From Candidatus Latescibacterota bacterium (GTDB lineage Bacteria; Latescibacterota; UBA2968): a stretch of 64,000 nt of DNA. Location: NCBI GenBank assembly GCA_022821275.1, contig JAJEDY010000059.1:62001-126000 (forward strand). Reading direction: 5' to 3'. The notes beneath the pieces are model-generated. The model ran no database searches. It saw only the letters and a program-made list of their open reading frames with translations, and was not told the origin of the DNA. Positions 42,775 to 52,087 of this stretch are shown piece after piece; within the stretch, counting starts at the first letter, position 1, and the number at the start of each line of letters is the position of its first letter. Made by a program: the position numbers and the translations under genes.

Positions 42775-43553
42775 TGGACCTCAATCTCACCGATAAAGTC
42801 GCCCTCATCACCGGGGGCAGTCGCGGCATTGGCCGCGCAACCGCATTGCGATTTGCCGCAGAAGGTTGCAACATCGCCTTGTGTGCACGCGGGCAAGCGG
42901 GCATTGACAAAACACTTGAAGAAATTCGCGCACACGGCGTCGAGGTATTTGGAATCGCGCTCGATGTAGCCGAACCCGGCGAAACCGAGCGATTTGTCAA
43001 TGCAGCCGCAGATGCACTCGGCGGCGTTGATATCCTCGTCAACAATGTGGGCGGCACAGCGGGATCGCGCGAACTCCTCTCCTCCACAGACGCCGACTGG
43101 CAACAAACCTTTGACCTCAACCTTTTTCACGCGGTCCGCGCCAGCCGCGTGGCAGTTCCCCACATGACAAAAAGAAATGGCGGCAGTATTGTCACCATCT
43201 CTTCCATCTCCGGCTGGAAACCCGCAAACCGGGGCGCGCAATACGGCGCGACCAAAGCGGCTGAAATATTTCTCGCTGGCGCGCTCGCGTGGGAATTGGC
43301 AACCCACAACATCCGCGTCAACACCGTCTGCCCGGGCTCGCTCCTCTTCCCCGGCGGCGGTTGGGAACGCTTTCAAAACGAAACGCCGGAAGAATACGAA
43401 ATATTCCGCACGCGCGAATTTCCCGCACAGCGACTCGGCACGGACTTTGAAGTCGCCGATGTCGTCGTATTTCTCTCATCCGACCGCGCGAGCTGGATCA
43501 ATGGCGCATCCATTCCCGTAGATGGCGCGCAGGGAAGACCCACGGTATTTTAA
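42774..43553 (+). CDS. Short-chain dehydrogenase/reductase (SDR, FabG-like)
   Basis: A 259-residue classical SDR. The NAD(P) motif is TGGSRGIGRATAL, then LVNNVGGTAG, the catalytic Ser in VTISSISGW and Y-x3-K in QYGATKAAEIFL. The C-terminus WINGASIPVDGAQGR is typical of 3-oxoacyl or sugar-alcohol dehydrogenases. It follows the DUF6807 gene by 11 bases and is probably in the same operon. Substrate unknown. Confidence 0.92.
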   Translation: MDLNLTDKVALITGGSRGIGRATALRFAAEGCNIALCARGQAGIDKTLEEIRAHGVEVFGIALDVAEPGETERFVNAAADALGGVDILVNNVGGTAGSRELLSSTDADWQQTFDLNLFHAVRASRVAVPHMTKRNGGSIVTISSISGWKPANRGAQYGATKAAEIFLAGALAWELATHNIRVNTVCPGSLLFPGGGWERFQNETPEEYEIFRTREFPAQRLGTDFEVADVVVFLSSDRASWINGASIPVDGAQGRPTVF

Positions 43554-43554
43554 A

Positions 43555-43653
43555 GAAGTGTGAAGTGTGAAGTATGAAGTGTGAAATAGGACGAGGCACC
43601 AGCTTTAGGGTGGTGTTGGGGGGCTTTCTTACTTCTCACTTCTTACTTCACAC
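43555..43653. repeat. Imperfect palindromic element of GAAGTGTGAAGT units
   Basis: The left arm holds four units of about 8-9 bases (GAAGTGTGAAGTGTGAAGTA from 43555). The right arm (about 43626-43653) is the complementary CTTACTTCTCACTTCTTACT. Between them is a small hairpin, CACCA (43597-43601) with TGGTG (43611-43615). A single complementary arm also occurs at 56048-56085. It could fold into a long hairpin after the SDR gene. Confidence 0.55.
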
Positions 43654-43757
43654 CCCCAGTCCCAGTTTTTTTTAGAACTTTGTGATTTTTCAGGTGTTGC
43701 TTATATTAAACGTATGTTGCAGATCGTATTTCTGACCCCGTCACAAGGAAAGACATT

Positions 43758-45683
43758 ATGTCTCTTCTCGAAACAATCAATTCACCTGACGACTTAAAGT
43801 CCCTGTCAACAGAAGAATTGCACCAGGTCTGTACAGAACTGAGGCAATATATCATTGACGTGGTGACAGAGATTGGTGGGCATTTTGGATCCAGCCTGGG
43901 GGCGGCGGAATTGACAGTGGCACTGCACCATCTATACAACACGCCACAGGACAAAATTGTGTGGGATGTAGGACATCAGGCTTATGGACACAAAGTGCTT
44001 ACCGGGCGGCGCGAAGCACTCAAAAATATCCGTCAGCCGGGCGGTATCAGCGGGTTCCCACTGCGATCAGAAAGCCCGTACGACACATTTGCCGTAGGGC
44101 ATGCGGGCACGTCGATCTCCGCAGCATTGGGATTTGCGACACAGCGCGATTTGATGGGCGAAAAACACAAAGTGGTCGCCGTTATTGGCGACGGTGCCAT
44201 AACGAGCGGGATCGCGCTTGAGGGATTGAACAATGCCGGTGCATCCAATCGCGACCTGCTGGTCATTCTCAATGACAATCGCATGTCAATCTCGCCCAAT
44301 GTCGGTGCTATTTCGCATTATTTGACGCGCATTATCACCGATCCGATTTACAATCGCGTGAGAGATCGGATTACAAATGATCCGCTTTACAAAAAAATCA
44401 AAAGAGAAGTCTGGAATTTGGCCGGGCGCATTCCCGTTGTCGGCGAAAATCTGCGCCGTGCGTTGAGTGGATTCGAAGAGGGGTTGAAGGGCCTGCTGGT
44501 ACCGGGTATCCTTTTTGAAGAACTGGGATTCCTATACCTGGGACCTCTGGATGGCAATAATCTGGAAGAAATGGTAAAAACCCTGAAGAATGTGCGGGAT
44601 CTGAAGGGTCCTGTGCTATTGCACATACACACCATTAAGGGCAAGGGCGCGATTCAAGAAGATGAGGAAGACCCGTATAGTGCCGATTCGATAAAATACC
44701 ATTCAATCAGTCCGCCATCCCCCAAAACCCCGCTGCCCAAATATCAGACTGTTTTTGGCGAGGCAATGATTGAACTCGCCAATAATGACAGCCGCATTGT
44801 AGGCGTGACAGCCGCGATGTCCGAGGGCACGAGTCTGGACATTTTTTCCGAAGCGCATCCCGACCGCTTTTTTGATGTGGGCATTGCCGAACAGCACGCC
44901 GTGACGTTTTCAACCGGAATGGCACTCGAGGGCATGCGCCCCGTCGCAGCGATTTATTCCACATTCTTGCAACGGGCTTACGACCAGATCATTCACGATG
45001 TGGCACTGCAATCGGCACCGGTGATTTTCTGCATGGACCGCGCCGGGCTGGTAGGCGCAGATGGACCCACGCATCACGGCGATTTTGATCTGTCCTATCT
45101 AACCTGCGTGCCCAATATGATTGTATCCGCACCCAAAAATGGCGACGAATTGCGCGATTTGTTATACACGGCAGTGCAGCAAGTCGATAATCCCTTTGCC
45201 ATTCGGTATCCGCGCGGCAATGTGCATACCCCCCTTACAGGCCGCAATCCCGAAGTCTTAAAAATCGGTTCCTGGGAGGCATTGGTCGATGGCGAAGATC
45301 TGGCATTCCTCGCAGTGGGCACAATGGTAGATCACGCCTGTCAGGCGCGTGAAAAACTATTGGAAGCTGGCATTTCTGCCGCAGTAATCAATTGCCGGTT
45401 CGTCAAACCCATGGATCTGGAAATGCTCGACGATCTGGCCGACCGCTATCAGATTTTGATTACCGTTGAAGAAAATACCATTGAAGGAGGATTTGGATCG
45501 GGCGTTGCGCGTTATTTGAGTGACCAGATGCGAGAGGGCCAGCGCGTACACACCCTGGGCATTCCCGATCGCTTTTTCCAACACGGCTCACAGGGCGCGC
45601 TGCGCGACGAAGCGGGCATCTCACCCGAAGCAATTGCGGTAACCGCCCAGCGCGTTGTCGCACGAGAACCCGTTGGGTATTGA
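43758..45683 (+). CDS. dxs: 1-deoxy-D-xylulose-5-phosphate synthase
   Basis: A 641-residue thiamine-diphosphate enzyme that condenses pyruvate and glyceraldehyde 3-phosphate, the first step of the MEP isoprenoid pathway. Signatures: GGHFGSSLGAAELTVALH, VWDVGHQAYGHKVLTGR, the TPP motif AVIGDGAITSGIALEGLNNA to NDNRMSIS, and in the transketolase domain DVGIAEQHAVTFSTGMAL and DRAGLVGADGPTHHGDFD. Length matches the family. A weak promoter (TTGTGA, 16 bases, TATATT) may lie near 43690-43717. It is not linked to other MEP genes here. Confidence 0.96.
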   Translation: MSLLETINSPDDLKSLSTEELHQVCTELRQYIIDVVTEIGGHFGSSLGAAELTVALHHLYNTPQDKIVWDVGHQAYGHKVLTGRREALKNIRQPGGISGFPLRSESPYDTFAVGHAGTSISAALGFATQRDLMGEKHKVVAVIGDGAITSGIALEGLNNAGASNRDLLVILNDNRMSISPNVGAISHYLTRIITDPIYNRVRDRITNDPLYKKIKREVWNLAGRIPVVGENLRRALSGFEEGLKGLLVPGILFEELGFLYLGPLDGNNLEEMVKTLKNVRDLKGPVLLHIHTIKGKGAIQEDEEDPYSADSIKYHSISPPSPKTPLPKYQTVFGEAMIELANNDSRIVGVTAAMSEGTSLDIFSEAHPDRFFDVGIAEQHAVTFSTGMALEGMRPVAAIYSTFLQRAYDQIIHDVALQSAPVIFCMDRAGLVGADGPTHHGDFDLSYLTCVPNMIVSAPKNGDELRDLLYTAVQQVDNPFAIRYPRGNVHTPLTGRNPEVLKIGSWEALVDGEDLAFLAVGTMVDHACQAREKLLEAGISAAVINCRFVKPMDLEMLDDLADRYQILITVEENTIEGGFGSGVARYLSDQMREGQRVHTLGIPDRFFQHGSQGALRDEAGISPEAIAVTAQRVVAREPVGY

Positions 45684-45703
45684 GCGCACCAAAAGGCTAT
45701 CCA

Positions 45704-46984
45704 ATGCACCAATTCATCGTTTTCAAAGGCTTCAAAGATGTTAGTATTAATTTGTTCCGACCATTCACACTGCTGATCGGACCAAATGGCTCGGGCAAGA
45801 CCAACGTCATTGAAGCAATCGAGTTGCTTTCCTTTATCGCCCGGGGTCAGTCTCTCTATGAAGTTGCCGATGTTGGTCGCACGGAAACAGGTCTCCAGGT
45901 TCGCGGCGGACTTCAGGCTTGTCGTCGCCAAGACCGAAACATCTTTATGTTAGGATTTAGTGCCAGCGCAAAATTTGATGGCGCATCTAAGCCTGTCGGA
46001 TATGAAATATATATCAGTACTGAACCGCATCCTCAAATAATGTATGAGGAGTTGAAAGTCGATAACCGAGTTATCTACGAAACCCTGCCTAAAGACCCTG
46101 GTTCAGTATCGCGCGACTTAATGGTGAAATATGACAACTTTGCCCGCGGTGGCAGAAAACCCCAAACAGCGGCTTCGTCAGAACGTTCTGTCCTATCTCA
46201 GTATCGAGAAATAGCACAAAAGAATCTCAAGATTACAGAGTGCAATCGGCTGGTGCAGGCAGTCATGCACCACTTGCAAGCCTCATTTGTCTTTGATCCA
46301 AATCCAAAATCAATGCACGGCTACGAGCGAATCGGGAACAATGTGCTCGCTAAAGATGGCGCAAACCTATCGGCGGTGCTTCACTCGCTTTCCGTTGGAG
46401 ATGAGACACAGAAAGCATCGTTAGATCGGTTACTCTCTCAAATCAGCCAACTCCCGGATGAGCCGTACGAAGAGTTCGACTTCACGACAACAGATCTCGG
46501 TGACGTGATTTTCGGCCTGCGCGAAAGAACGGGTTATACTATCGATGCCCGTTCATTGTCAGACGGCACATTGCGAACACTTGCCATCCTGACGGCTCTG
46601 GAGACAGTCCAGGAAGGTTCGCATGTTATTGTGGAAGAGTTTGATAATGGCCTTCATCCAAGCCGGGTAGGCGTTCTGACCTCTGCAATAGCGGATGCGA
46701 CCGAACGCCGGAACCTGCGTGTCCTTGTCACAACGCACAATCCCGCTACCATGAACAATTTGACACCTGAACAGATGAAAGGGGTCGTTCTTTGCACATG
46801 GAGCGAGGAAAAACAAGCCGCCGACCTTGTCGAATTAGACAGCCTGCCGAGATCCGATGAATTACTCGAGCGCGGACAGTTAGGAGATCTCGTATCGCGC
46901 CGTGTTATCGAGCAATATCTCGCGCCCGAGTTTGAGGAACAGCAGCGTCAAAAGGTACTGGATTGGGTTGAGGCTCTCGCATGA
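45704..46984 (+). CDS. AAA ATPase of the OLD/RecF (AAA_21) type
   Basis: A 426-residue SMC-like ATPase. Walker A is LLIGPNGSGKTNVIEAIE (near residue 22), the ABC-like signature SLSDGTLRTLAIL, Walker B VIVEEFDNGLHP and the H-loop VTTHNPATMNNL. It has no Toprim nuclease domain as OLD proteins do. The ATG at 45704 follows AAAGG; a TTG start at 45680 is not needed. Its stop overlaps the next ATG (ATGA), so it is coupled to a PIN nuclease. Such ATPase-nuclease pairs are common in phage-defence loci. It lies right after dxs and begins the island. Confidence 0.87.
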   Translation: MHQFIVFKGFKDVSINLFRPFTLLIGPNGSGKTNVIEAIELLSFIARGQSLYEVADVGRTETGLQVRGGLQACRRQDRNIFMLGFSASAKFDGASKPVGYEIYISTEPHPQIMYEELKVDNRVIYETLPKDPGSVSRDLMVKYDNFARGGRKPQTAASSERSVLSQYREIAQKNLKITECNRLVQAVMHHLQASFVFDPNPKSMHGYERIGNNVLAKDGANLSAVLHSLSVGDETQKASLDRLLSQISQLPDEPYEEFDFTTTDLGDVIFGLRERTGYTIDARSLSDGTLRTLAILTALETVQEGSHVIVEEFDNGLHPSRVGVLTSAIADATERRNLRVLVTTHNPATMNNLTPEQMKGVVLCTWSEEKQAADLVELDSLPRSDELLERGQLGDLVSRRVIEQYLAPEFEEQQRQKVLDWVEALA

Positions 46985-47481
46985 ATTTGTCGCGAGTATA
47001 TGTGATTGATACGAGTTATTTGCTGGAGATATTTGCTGTCCCGAGTCACTCTACCAAAGAAGCAAGAGATGAGATAAAAAACCGCATCGCCGCCGCTGCC
47101 AAAAACGGCGCACGTCTATACGTCACTGTACCGTCCATATACGAATTGGCTAATCATATCTCTCATGTCTCTAACGGCAACGCACGTCGGTTATTGGCAA
47201 AACAGATGCGAGATACCGTTCTGTCGAGCCTTGACCAGGGAACGCCGTGGACGATCATCCCCTCTCAACAGCTCGATACATTCAGAAATCTGATCGTGAG
47301 CTTTATAGATAATCACGTCATTCAGGGCATTGGTTTAAGCGACAGCACCTTAATTGACGAAGCCCGCAGACTCAAGAACACCACATATCGAGGACCAAGC
47401 TGGCGCGTACATATCTGGACTAAAGACAAAAATCTGAAAGCACTGGAACCAGACAACGAACCTGATGCTTACCTGGGGTAA
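46981..47481 (+). CDS. PIN-like nuclease coupled to an OLD-type ATPase
   Basis: A 166-residue PIN-like protein. Acidic residues are placed as in PIN domains: D9 in YVIDTSYLLEIF, E in TVPSIYELANHI, D in GLSDSTLIDEA and D in HIWTKDKNLKAL. It overlaps the ATPase gene by four bases (ATGA), so the two act together. In this pairing the ATPase may sense or process nucleic acid and the PIN domain may cut RNA. The combination differs from the OLD/Toprim pairs of known systems. Confidence 0.72.
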   Translation: MNLSRVYVIDTSYLLEIFAVPSHSTKEARDEIKNRIAAAAKNGARLYVTVPSIYELANHISHVSNGNARRLLAKQMRDTVLSSLDQGTPWTIIPSQQLDTFRNLIVSFIDNHVIQGIGLSDSTLIDEARRLKNTTYRGPSWRVHIWTKDKNLKALEPDNEPDAYLG

Positions 47482-47526
47482 TAGGCTATCCTCCGAACCC
47501 CGAAGTTACTATCTGAAAAGCAAGCA

Positions 47527-48153
47527 ATGAAATCGTTTATCAAAAAATTCGCGAGCATCCTTTTGGGACTTGCTATAGTCGGTGCCTTTATCTGGGGGAT
47601 ATATTGGATTATCTCTTCAATATGGGATGCCCTCGTATCAGTTGACACAAAACTCGCTGTTGGGATAGTAGCAGCAGTCACCACAGTAATCGGTGCGACT
47701 CTCACTGTTACGATAGGCAAGTACTTTGAGCGAAAACAGGCAGTCGAAGCGGATTTTAGGGAACGTAAGGTAGAGATCTACGATGAGTTCTTGGGAGAAT
47801 TCTTCAAGCTATTTGAAAGCCAAAACAATATGGATGACTCCAGATTAGTTTCCTTTCTTAAGGAGTGGAATCGGAAGGTGGTAGTGTGGGGCGGATCGGA
47901 AGTTCTCCGATCCTATATTAAATGGATGAGCCATTTAAAAAGCAGCGAGCCTAATGCCGAATCAATGTTTTTGATGGGCGACTTTGTGCTTGCCGTACGA
48001 AAAGATTTAGGTCTCTCGAACAAAGGAATTGACCGCAAAACCTTTGCGTCTTTGATACTGAAAAACCCGGATTTGTTTCTCGAGATGGCTACAAAGAATC
48101 CCAGAGTAACCTTAGCAGAGTTGGCAATTGAGGAGCAAAAACTTGGACTCTAA
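47527..48153 (+). CDS. Membrane-anchored protein of unknown function in the defence island
   Basis: A 208-residue protein with two hydrophobic helices at about residues 8-31 (SILLGLAIVGAFIWGIYWII) and 42-64 (LAVGIVAAVTTVIGATLTVT). It is followed by a charged cytoplasmic helical domain (ERKQAVEADFRERKVEIYDE). It resembles the two-helix proteins often seen beside restriction genes, but the family name is not known to me. It starts 45 bases after the PIN gene. It may act as a membrane effector or sensor. Confidence 0.6.
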   Translation: MKSFIKKFASILLGLAIVGAFIWGIYWIISSIWDALVSVDTKLAVGIVAAVTTVIGATLTVTIGKYFERKQAVEADFRERKVEIYDEFLGEFFKLFESQNNMDDSRLVSFLKEWNRKVVVWGGSEVLRSYIKWMSHLKSSEPNAESMFLMGDFVLAVRKDLGLSNKGIDRKTFASLILKNPDLFLEMATKNPRVTLAELAIEEQKLGL

Positions 48154-48194
48154 CCAGGCACTTAACGCGCCGTTATAAAGTAAAAGTAAGTTCT

Positions 48195-51100
48195 ATGGGT
48201 AATAAAACCATCTTTTCAAAGTATTTGAACGATCTAACTGCTGTAGCCCAACAAGGTGATGCACGGGAGGAAAGTTACTACCCAGCACTGGCAGATATGC
48301 TAAAGAAAATGGCTGACGCGACTGATAGGCCACATGTACACGTCACCACCCTTCCCAGACCCACCGAAGGCGGGAATCCAGATTTTCGACTCTGGAATGG
48401 AACAGATCGCATTATCGGCTATATTGAAGCCAAGAAGCCTGACGAACGATTGGATAGAATCGAGAATTCCGAACAACTCAAACGCTACCGCGAAACCTTT
48501 CCAAATCTCATCCTCACCAACTTCCTCGAATTTCGCCTGTACCGAAATGGCGAACGCGTCGAGACCGTCCTATCTGGCCGTCCCATCGTGCTCAACAAAC
48601 TGGGTACAACGCCACCGCTTGAAAATCAGAATGATCTCTATGCCCTCCTCAACCAATTCCTGGACTTCGCACTGCCCCAAACATTTACCGCTGAATCCCT
48701 CGCCGTTGAACTGGCAAAACGCACGCGCCTCCTCCGCGATGTAATCGGCGAGCAGTTGCGCGATGAACAGGACAGCAGGATCGCTGGCTTCTTTGAAGCG
48801 TTTCAAACCTACCTCATCGGATCGCTGACACCCGAAGACTTCGCCGATTTGTTCGCGCAGACCATCACCTACGGCCTGTTCGCCGCCCGCACCCGATCTG
48901 GCGATGGCTTCAATCGGCGGATTGCATTCGACAATATCCCGCACACCATCGGCGTCTTGCGCGACCTGTTCCGGTACATCTCACTCGACGAATTGCCCTA
49001 TCAACTCGCGTGGTGTGTCGATGACCTCGCCGAAGTTCTCTCCGTAGCCGACGCGCCCAAAATCCTCGGGCACTACTACCGCGAAGGCAAGGGCAACGAT
49101 CCCATCGTGCATTTTTACGAAACCTTTCTGGCACAATACGATCCCGACGAGCGCGAGCGACGAGGCGTTTATTACACACCCGAACCCGTCGTCGGCTATA
49201 TCGTGCGATCCCTCCACAACCTGCTCAAGACAGAATTTGAGAAACGCGATGGTCTCGCCTCCGATGGCGTCACCCTGCTCGATCCCGCAGCCGGCACCAT
49301 GACCTTTGTGGCTCGCGCCGCTCAACAAGCGGTCGCCGAGTTCGAGGACAAATACGGCAGCGGCGGACGCACAGACTTCATCCGCTCCCACATTCTCAAA
49401 AATTTCTACGCCCTTGAACTGATGATGGCACCTTATGCCGTCGGACATCTCAAGATGAGCTTTTTCCTCGAAGAACTCGGCCACCGCCTTGACGACAACG
49501 AGCGCGTACCCTTCTATCTCACCAACACTCTCGACACAGAGGAACTGGAACAGAGCCGCTTGCCCGGCCTCTCTGCGCTGGCAGAGGAATCGCGTCTGGC
49601 TGGCGCGGTCAAAAAGCAAACCCCGATCCTCCTCATCTTGGGCAATCCACCCTATTCGGGGCATTCGAGCAACACCGGCGATTGGATACGAGAATTGATT
49701 GATGGCAAGATGGTGGAAGGCGAATTGATCGGCGGGTACAAACAAGTAGATGGGCAACCACTCGGCGAAAAGAATCCCAAGTGGCTTCAGGACGACTACG
49801 TCAAATTCCTCCGTTTTGCCCAATGGAAAATTGAACGTGCCGGGCGAGGCGTCGTCGGGATGATCACCAATCATAGCTACCTCGACAACCCCACCTTTCG
49901 CGGCATGCGCCAAAGCCTAATGCACACCTTCGACGACATCTATATCCTCGACCTACACGGCAATTCGTTAAAGAAAGAGACTTGTCCAGGCGGCAGTCCC
50001 GATAAAAACGTCTTCGATATTCGACAAGGTGTGGCAATCGCTTTTTTCGTCAAGCGCGGCGCAAAGAAAAAGCACGATGCAATTATACATCACGCCGAAC
50101 GCTACGGCACACGCGAAAACAAATATGACTATCTGGACGATCATGACCTCGGCAGCACGGAATGGCAAAAAATAACCCCGCACTCGCCATTCTATATGTT
50201 CATCCCCCGCGACGACGCACGCGAAGCCGAGTATCGCCAGTTCCCTTCTGTTTCCGATATATTCCCAATCAACAGTGTCGGCATCGTAACCGCACGCGAC
50301 CGCCTGACAATTCGCTGGTCAGAGCAAGAGGCGTGGGATACGGTACGCGCTTTTTCGGGAATGGACCCAGAACTGGCGCGACAGGCGTACCAGCTTGGCA
50401 AAGATGTACAAGATTGGAAGGTTGAATGGGCGCAAAAGGACTTACTAAATTCTGGTCCTTCACATGAAAAGATTGTCCCGGTATCGTATCGACCTTTTGA
50501 CACGCGCCACACGTATTACACGGGCCGGTCACGGGGATTTATCTGCCGCCCTCGCTCCGAAGTTATGCAGCACATGCTGGCTGGGGAGAATTTGGCGTTG
50601 TGTATTGGACGTCAAGGGCATGTTGTCGGTGCTGGTGAATGGAATCTGATCTATTGCTCACAGAGTATAGAGGACTTCAATCTGTTCTATCGCGGAGGCA
50701 ATGTGAACTTCCCCCTCTACATCTACCCCACCGCTGACCGCGATGACCTCTTCGCGCAACTCGAACCAACAGAGCGACAGCCTAACCTGAACCCGAATCT
50801 GATTGCGGCACTGGAAAGCACGCATGGTAGCGACCCATCGCCCGAGGCGATCTTCCATTACATCTACGCCATCCTGCATGCCCCGACCTACCGCGAGAAA
50901 TACGCCGAGTCCCTGCGGATTGACTTTCCGCGCATACCCTTCACATCTGACAAATCGTTGTTCACCAAAATCGCATCTTTGGGCAAACGATTATCCGACC
51001 TCCATCTCCTCACATCGCCAGAACTCGATCCGCCCGCTTGCCGCTTCGAGGGCGAAGGCGACTCGGTCGTTATGCGGACAAAAGCGCAAGGCTTCCGCTA

Positions 51101-51365
51101 CGACCCTGATGAATGCCGCATGTATATCAACAAAACGCAGTATTTCGACCCCATCTCGCCAGAAATTCACGCATACCGCATCGGCGGCTATCAAGTCTGC
51201 GACAAATGGTTAAAAGATCGCAAAGACCGCCCTCTCGAACTCCACGACATCCGCACCTATTGCCAAATGGTAACAGCCTTATGGCGCACACTTGAGATTC
51301 AGCAAGAGCTTGGTATATTGTATGATGATACGAAAAAAAATCTGGTGACAATCCCGGCTGAATGA
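48195..51365 (+). CDS. Type IIG/ISP-like restriction-modification enzyme (nuclease plus N6-adenine methyltransferase)
   Basis: A 1056-residue single-chain enzyme. The N-terminal nuclease core has D63 and E78-x-K80 in NPDFRLWNGTDRIIGYIEAK. A helical linker follows, then RRGVYYTPEPVVGYIVRSL. The methyltransferase has motif I LLDPAAGTMTFVARA (near residue 360) and motif IV LGNPPYSG (near 483), which methylates adenine N6. The C-terminal 450 residues are the likely target-recognition region (GRSRGFICRPRSEVMQHML, RFEGEGDSVVMRTKAQGF). It lacks the central SF2 helicase motifs of full type ISP enzymes, so type IIG or an ISP-like variant is inferred. No separate specificity subunit is present. Confidence 0.87.
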   Translation: MGNKTIFSKYLNDLTAVAQQGDAREESYYPALADMLKKMADATDRPHVHVTTLPRPTEGGNPDFRLWNGTDRIIGYIEAKKPDERLDRIENSEQLKRYRETFPNLILTNFLEFRLYRNGERVETVLSGRPIVLNKLGTTPPLENQNDLYALLNQFLDFALPQTFTAESLAVELAKRTRLLRDVIGEQLRDEQDSRIAGFFEAFQTYLIGSLTPEDFADLFAQTITYGLFAARTRSGDGFNRRIAFDNIPHTIGVLRDLFRYISLDELPYQLAWCVDDLAEVLSVADAPKILGHYYREGKGNDPIVHFYETFLAQYDPDERERRGVYYTPEPVVGYIVRSLHNLLKTEFEKRDGLASDGVTLLDPAAGTMTFVARAAQQAVAEFEDKYGSGGRTDFIRSHILKNFYALELMMAPYAVGHLKMSFFLEELGHRLDDNERVPFYLTNTLDTEELEQSRLPGLSALAEESRLAGAVKKQTPILLILGNPPYSGHSSNTGDWIRELIDGKMVEGELIGGYKQVDGQPLGEKNPKWLQDDYVKFLRFAQWKIERAGRGVVGMITNHSYLDNPTFRGMRQSLMHTFDDIYILDLHGNSLKKETCPGGSPDKNVFDIRQGVAIAFFVKRGAKKKHDAIIHHAERYGTRENKYDYLDDHDLGSTEWQKITPHSPFYMFIPRDDAREAEYRQFPSVSDIFPINSVGIVTARDRLTIRWSEQEAWDTVRAFSGMDPELARQAYQLGKDVQDWKVEWAQKDLLNSGPSHEKIVPVSYRPFDTRHTYYTGRSRGFICRPRSEVMQHMLAGENLALCIGRQGHVVGAGEWNLIYCSQSIEDFNLFYRGGNVNFPLYIYPTADRDDLFAQLEPTERQPNLNPNLIAALESTHGSDPSPEAIFHYIYAILHAPTYREKYAESLRIDFPRIPFTSDKSLFTKIASLGKRLSDLHLLTSPELDPPACRFEGEGDSVVMRTKAQGFRYDPDECRMYINKTQYFDPISPEIHAYRIGGYQVCDKWLKDRKDRPLELHDIRTYCQMVTALWRTLEIQQELGILYDDTKKNLVTIPAE

Positions 51366-51404
51366 CCGAACAAGAAAACCCTAAAAACGGAGAAGTATTT
51401 TACG

Positions 51405-52070
51405 ATGTCCAACAAATTTTACGTCCACATAGTCGAATCACCATCGCCTGATGAACTGCTTGATGGCATTACGGAAGGCAAAGCTCTGTGCTCATTTCTC
51501 GACATTGCCAAGATTCCATACTCGTATAACCTCGCCGTTGACTTGAATCATTTCAATATAGCAATGGGCGATAGAATTTGGGAAAGTATCAATAAATTCC
51601 AAGTATGGCCAATTTTGCATCTCAGTACACACGGGGGCCAAGACGGAATTCAGCTTACTAACCAGCGTGATACTGGAGACTTTCTCGCGTGGTCTTATCT
51701 TGCCACATATCTTCGTTCCATTCAGGATGGACTCATGGGTGGCATAGGTGTGTGTATGTCATGCTGCGGTGGTGCTCATGGCACACAAATGGCAAGGGTA
51801 ATTCCCAGCAATTTGATCCCTTTTAGCTGGATCGTAGGTACATCAACAGTAGTTGATGTACCCGATATTGCTTTGGCATATTCCATCTTTTATCGTCAAT
51901 TTCATAGCGGGGTCTCTGGCCAGCCTTTAATTGAAGCCATGCGGGCCGGATCTGGCATTACCGACTTCGGTATATGGAACGGCGAACTTATACAAGCAGA
52001 ACACCAAAATATCCACAAGATTCTTGAGCAAATCCACCAGCATTATCCTACAGCCTCTAACCCTACTTAA
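51405..52070 (+). CDS. CHAT/caspase-like cysteine protease
   Basis: A 221-residue caspase-fold protein of the CHAT type. The catalytic His is H76 in ILHLSTHGGQDGIQL and the likely nucleophile C120 in GIGVCMSCCGGAHG, the position of the LSACxSG cysteine of the family. The tail DIALAYSIFYRQFHSGVSG, followed by QPLIEAMRAG, is typical of CHAT domains. It has no extra sensor domain, so activation would need a partner. It lies 17 bases before the Mrr-like nuclease gene in the same direction, which suggests that the nuclease is its substrate or co-effector. Confidence 0.75.
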   Translation: MSNKFYVHIVESPSPDELLDGITEGKALCSFLDIAKIPYSYNLAVDLNHFNIAMGDRIWESINKFQVWPILHLSTHGGQDGIQLTNQRDTGDFLAWSYLATYLRSIQDGLMGGIGVCMSCCGGAHGTQMARVIPSNLIPFSWIVGTSTVVDVPDIALAYSIFYRQFHSGVSGQPLIEAMRAGSGITDFGIWNGELIQAEHQNIHKILEQIHQHYPTASNPT

Positions 52071-52087
52071 CTCTCGGAGATTTTGGC

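Noticed and set aside
43555-43653. Repeats as a CRISPR array
   Set aside because: Units are 8-9 bases with no unique spacers; no cas genes in the window.
48981-49913. 310-residue frame antisense to the type IIG enzyme
   Set aside because: Antisense to conserved methyltransferase motifs; composition is that of a mirrored frame.
51362-51454. Short frame (about 30 codons, MTEQENPKNG) after the restriction enzyme gene
   Set aside because: It stops inside the protease gene and has no conserved feature; chance reading at the junction.
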